A DNA stretch of 8,512 nucleotides from Mucilaginibacter sp. GTDB lineage: Bacteria; Bacteroidota; Bacteroidia; Sphingobacteriales; Sphingobacteriaceae. Position 1 is the stretch's first letter. Each line of letters opens with the position of its first letter. This document shows, one piece after another, positions 6,030 through 8,512 of this stretch. The translations under genes and the position numbers were made by a program. The notes under the pieces were generated by a model. It worked only from the letters and a program-made list of their open reading frames with translations. It searched no databases and was not told where the DNA came from. The stretch spans positions 1 to 8,512 of the forward strand of contig JAICXZ010000089.1 of NCBI GenBank assembly GCA_025934475.1. The letters run 5' to 3'.

Positions 6030-7562
6030 ATGAAATGTAAAATACGGCCCGTGCTTATTTGCATGTTTTTCTGCGCGGGTATTTTTGGTGCGAAAGCGCA
6101 AACTCATCCTATAGGCATTTTTGACGACCAGACCGACGTCGGCCTCGTGAAACACAAAGGCAGCGGTACTTACGATAGCAAGATGCAGCAATACCATTTG
6201 CAAGGCTCGGGCAGCAACGTTTGGGGAACACACGACGAATTTCATTATGTATGGAAGAAGATGAAAGGAGATTTCATCCTTCGTACCAATATTAACTTTA
6301 TCGGTAAAGGCGTAGAAGAACACCGTAAAATAGGGTGGATGGTGCGCGCCTCGCTCGACACCAACTCGCAGCATGTGAGTGCTGTGGTGCATGGCAGCGG
6401 GCTTACATCAATGCAATTCCGGAGAACAACAGGCGGCCAAACCGAAGAAAAGAAATTTACGTTGGCCGGCGCCGATGTCGTTCAATTGGAAAGGAAAGAT
6501 GGCAGATACACCATGTCGGTAGCACATAGGGGCGAGACCTTTGTGAGTGAAAAACTGGATAGCCTTGACCTGGGCGATGATGTATACGTAGGATTGTTTA
6601 TCTGCTCTCATAATGCAAACGTAAGCGAGCAGGCCGACTTTAATAATGTACGGGTTGTTACCCCTGCGCCTAAGACGCTGGTGCCATATCACGATTATTT
6701 AGGCAGCGCGATTGAGATACTGGATATCGACAACGGTAACAGCAAGATCATATACCAGATACCCAAATCGCTGCAGGCGCCCAACTGGACGCAGGATGGT
6801 AAATCACTTATCTACAATCGCGACGGCACGCTATACAATTTCGACCTGGCATCGGGTACTCCGACGGCTATCAATACGGGCGTCGCCAATAAAAATAATA
6901 ACGATCACGTGATCTCGTTTGATGGTAAGATGCTGGCCATCAGCAGTGGCAATGGCGAACATGGTGCTTCGGTTGGCTTTACAGTACCAATTGGCGGCGG
7001 CGAGGCTAAGCAAATTACACCCGTTGGGCCTTCATATATGCATGGCTGGTCGCCGGATGGCAAATGGATCGTGTTCTGCGGAGACAGGGGAGGCAACTTT
7101 GATGTTTACCGCATACCGTCAACTGGTGGTCCCGAGGAACGCTTAACTAATACAATCGGATTAGATGACGGACCCGAATACAGCCCAGACGGCAAGTATA
7201 TTTATTTCAATTCGGTACGTAGCGGGTTGATGCAGGTATACCGGATGAAGGCAGACGGTACTGAGCAAACCCAATTAACGAATGATGATTTTAATAACTG
7301 GTTCCCGCATATTTCGCCGGACGGCAAATGGATAGTTTATATAACATTCTTTAAGGATGAAGTTGCACCGGGCGATCATCCATTTTATAAGCATGTATAC
7401 CTGAGGATTATGCCGGCAAATGGCGGCCCGTCAAAAGTGGTGGCATATTTATATGGTGGACAGGGAACTATCAATACCCCTTCGTGGGCACCTGATAGCA
7501 GGCATTTGGCTTTTGTTAGTAATTCGGGTTTGTTGTTCCCGGCATTTCCGATAGGGCAGTGA
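6030..7562 (+). CDS. Secreted jelly-roll plus TolB-like (PD40) beta-propeller protein
   Basis: This 510-residue protein begins with a signal peptide (MKCKIRPVLICMFFCAGIFG, cleavage probably near AKAQ at 21-24). Residues about 25-210 form a beta-rich domain (KKMKGDFILRTNINF, HRKIGWMVRASLD, DDVYVGLFICSHN, DFNNVRVV) resembling the DUF1349 / concanavalin-like jelly roll. Residues about 215-500 hold six PD40-type blades marked by W/S-x-DG-K words: NWTQDGKSLIY (252-262), ISFDGKMLAI (295-304), GWSPDGKWIVF (339-349), EYSPDGKYIYF (383-393), HISPDGKWIVY (427-437) and SWAPDSRHLAF (485-495). The propeller resembles that of TolB, but this is a stand-alone secreted protein with no Tol-Pal genes nearby, so a role in the Tol system is not supported. 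Propellers of this type bind proteins or ligands; a carbohydrate link is inferred from the jelly roll and the sugar isomerase-like gene 169 bases downstream. No catalytic residues are evident. Confidence 0.82.
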   Translation: MKCKIRPVLICMFFCAGIFGAKAQTHPIGIFDDQTDVGLVKHKGSGTYDSKMQQYHLQGSGSNVWGTHDEFHYVWKKMKGDFILRTNINFIGKGVEEHRKIGWMVRASLDTNSQHVSAVVHGSGLTSMQFRRTTGGQTEEKKFTLAGADVVQLERKDGRYTMSVAHRGETFVSEKLDSLDLGDDVYVGLFICSHNANVSEQADFNNVRVVTPAPKTLVPYHDYLGSAIEILDIDNGNSKIIYQIPKSLQAPNWTQDGKSLIYNRDGTLYNFDLASGTPTAINTGVANKNNNDHVISFDGKMLAISSGNGEHGASVGFTVPIGGGEAKQITPVGPSYMHGWSPDGKWIVFCGDRGGNFDVYRIPSTGGPEERLTNTIGLDDGPEYSPDGKYIYFNSVRSGLMQVYRMKADGTEQTQLTNDDFNNWFPHISPDGKWIVYITFFKDEVAPGDHPFYKHVYLRIMPANGGPSKVVAYLYGGQGTINTPSWAPDSRHLAFVSNSGLLFPAFPIGQ

Positions 7563-7574
7563 AAAATGGCACGT

Positions 7575-7604
7575 TCTCCGATCGCTTCAAGAAGCGACCA
7601 GAGA
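7575..7604. other. Stem-loop just downstream of the TolB-like gene
   Basis: TCGCTT (7582-7587) pairs with AAGCGA (7592-7597) around a CAAG loop. Outside a 3x3 internal loop, TCTC (7575-7578) pairs with GAGA (7601-7604). There is no T tract after it, so it is not a clear intrinsic terminator; it could protect the 3' end of the upstream message or belong to the structured element that follows. Confidence 0.45.
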
Positions 7605-7623
7605 TTTAATGGGATAATATTTC

Positions 7624-7696
7624 AAATCCTCTTTCCGCCGCAGGCGAAGAGAGAGGGTGGTCGATCCGCCTTGCGGCAGATACGACCGGGTGAGTC
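7624..7696. repeat. GC-rich tandem stem-loop element, probable dispersed intergenic repeat
   Basis: Two hairpins stand side by side. In the first, CCTCTTTC (7628-7635) pairs with GAGAGAGG (7649-7656) with one wobble; inside it CGCC (7636-7639) pairs with GGCG (7643-7646) around a GCA loop, leaving an AA bulge. In the second, GGTCG (7659-7663) pairs with CGACC (7683-7687), with CCGC (7666-7669) and GCGG (7673-7676) nested inside. The framing words CCTCT, GAGAGGGTGGTCG and CCGGGTGAGTC resemble intergenic palindromic repeats I recall from Sphingobacteriaceae and related genomes, often as CTCTC...GAGAGGGTGGTCG...CGACCGGGTGAG. It has no T tract and no coding frame. Copy number cannot be judged from one window. 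Confidence 0.6.
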
Positions 7697-7731
7697 TAGC
7701 AATCAATTATAACCCTATAAAACAAATAAAA

Positions 7732-8512
7732 ATGGACAATTCACGCAGAGAATTCATCAGGAATACAACCATTGCGGTTGCAGGAGCCGCATTGCTGTCG
7801 AACAAACTTTTTGCTGCCTCAGACCCTAAGCTTGTGAGAGTCGGGCTTCAGCTTTACTCAGTTCGCGATGCAATGAGCAAGGATCCGCACGGTTCACTCA
7901 AAAAACTCTCCGATATGGGGTATGTTTTTGTGGAGCACGCCAATTATGTGAACCGTAAATTCTACGGCTATACTCCTAAAGAATTTAAAAAGGTGCTTGA
8001 CGATCTTGGTCTTCAAATGCATAGCGGCCACACGGTAATGACGGCGCAGGATTGGGACGACTCAAAGAACGACTTTACCGATAAATGGAAATATACCGTA
8101 GAAGATGCTGCAACAGTTGGCCAAAACTTTGTGATCAGCCCCTGGCTGGATGATGCTTTGCGCCATGACATGGACAAGCTGAAGAAAATGATGGATCAGT
8201 TCAATAAATGCGGCGAATTGTGTAAAAAATCGGGAATGAAGTTTGGCTACCATAACCATAACTTTGAGTTTAGCACCAAGACGCCAGACGGTTCAGGGTT
8301 ATTATATGATTACATATTGACTAATACCGATCCTGCACTGGTTGCCCAGCAAATGGACGTAGGCAATATGTACGGCGCGGGTGGCAGGGCGCTTGATCTG
8401 CTGCAAAAATATCCCGGACGTTTCGAATTGCTGCATGTGAAAGACGAGATCAAGAGTGACACCGGACAGGGTATGGATGGATACGACAGTACTATTTTAG
8501 GAGAGGGTGTAA
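7732..8512 (+). CDS. Tat-exported TIM-barrel sugar phosphate isomerase/epimerase-like protein, N-terminal part
   Basis: The frame runs from ATG 7732 to the window end without a stop (260 residues plus one base), so the C-terminus is missing; the family is about 280-320 residues. The N-terminus is a twin-arginine signal, SRREFIRN (4-11), followed by a hydrophobic stretch to about residue 29, predicting export of the folded protein, possibly with metal bound. The barrel begins at LVRVGLQLYSVRDAM (34-48). Likely metal and active-site residues by family analogy are Glu68 (VFVEH), His174/His176/Glu179 (YHNHNFEF), Asp209 (MDVGN), His235 (HVKDE) and Glu258 (LGEGV). These match the xylose isomerase-like TIM-barrel (AP endonuclease 2) superfamily. 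Some exported members of this group in Bacteroidota are linked to 3-keto-glycoside breakdown; that role here is inference. An A-rich leader precedes the start, and the tandem stem-loop element lies 36 bases upstream. Confidence 0.88.
   Translation, partial: MDNSRREFIRNTTIAVAGAALLSNKLFAASDPKLVRVGLQLYSVRDAMSKDPHGSLKKLSDMGYVFVEHANYVNRKFYGYTPKEFKKVLDDLGLQMHSGHTVMTAQDWDDSKNDFTDKWKYTVEDAATVGQNFVISPWLDDALRHDMDKLKKMMDQFNKCGELCKKSGMKFGYHNHNFEFSTKTPDGSGLLYDYILTNTDPALVAQQMDVGNMYGAGGRALDLLQKYPGRFELLHVKDEIKSDTGQGMDGYDSTILGEGV

Noticed and set aside
5991..6392. A 133-codon open frame on the minus strand
   Set aside because: It overlaps the signal peptide and jelly-roll part of the TolB-like gene and shows no family features.
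6408..6692. A 94-codon open frame on the minus strand
   Set aside because: Antisense to the TolB-like gene, with no domain or upstream signals.
5920..7713. The shared 12-mer ATCAATTATAAC at 5920-5931 and 7702-7713, upstream of both exported-protein genes
   Set aside because: In a window of this size one or two 12-base matches are expected by chance, more so in AT-rich gaps, and the flanks do not align well.
8062..8259. A 65-codon minus-strand frame
   Set aside because: Antisense to the sugar isomerase-like barrel, whose plus-strand motifs are clear.
1..8512. A CRISPR array, tRNA/rRNA gene, insertion sequence or defence-type operon
   Set aside because: No regularly spaced repeats, transposase, nuclease or helicase motifs or tRNA-like folds were seen; every long frame is explained by household, membrane-lipid, signalling or secreted proteins.

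Overview
The window fits a member of the Bacteroidota, most likely a Sphingobacteriaceae genus such as Mucilaginibacter or Pedobacter. This rests on protein style (a TPR sensor kinase with a signal peptide, secreted TolB-like propellers, a Tat-exported sugar isomerase-like protein), A-rich leaders in place of strong Shine-Dalgarno sites, and promoter-like sequences resembling the TTG / TAnnTTTG consensus of that phylum. The genus is an inference; no rRNA or marker gene is present.

Layout. Bases 1-1088 carry the 3' end of a YyaL-type (DUF255) thioredoxin-domain protein and, 23 bases later, a SlyD-like FKBP prolyl isomerase with a histidine-rich tail; the two are probably co-transcribed. A 75-base imperfect palindrome (1094-1168) separates them from a convergent minus-strand gene for a secreted protein of unknown function (1172-1864). 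A strong plus-strand terminator-like hairpin lies inside the last codons of that gene. A hotdog-fold acyl-CoA thioesterase (1972-2538) follows, then a TPR-containing sensor histidine kinase (2598-4502) with its own likely promoter, then a membrane fatty-acid desaturase (4749-5819) ending in a clear intrinsic terminator. The right-hand third holds a secreted jelly-roll plus six-bladed TolB-like propeller protein (6030-7562), a GC-rich tandem stem-loop element that looks like a dispersed repeat (7624-7696), and the 5' part of a Tat-exported TIM-barrel sugar isomerase/epimerase-like protein (7732 to the window end).

How they may work together. The thioesterase and desaturase both act on acyl chains, but the kinase lies between them and each appears to have its own control, so a shared lipid operon is not supported. 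The last two genes are both exported and have carbohydrate-related folds, which suggests periplasmic sugar or glycan handling; this is inference. The window is mostly ordinary chromosome. I see no phage, transposase, CRISPR array, RNA gene or clearly new defence-type system. The most unusual signals are the structured non-coding elements: the 75-base palindrome, the terminator embedded in a coding region, and the tandem stem-loops.
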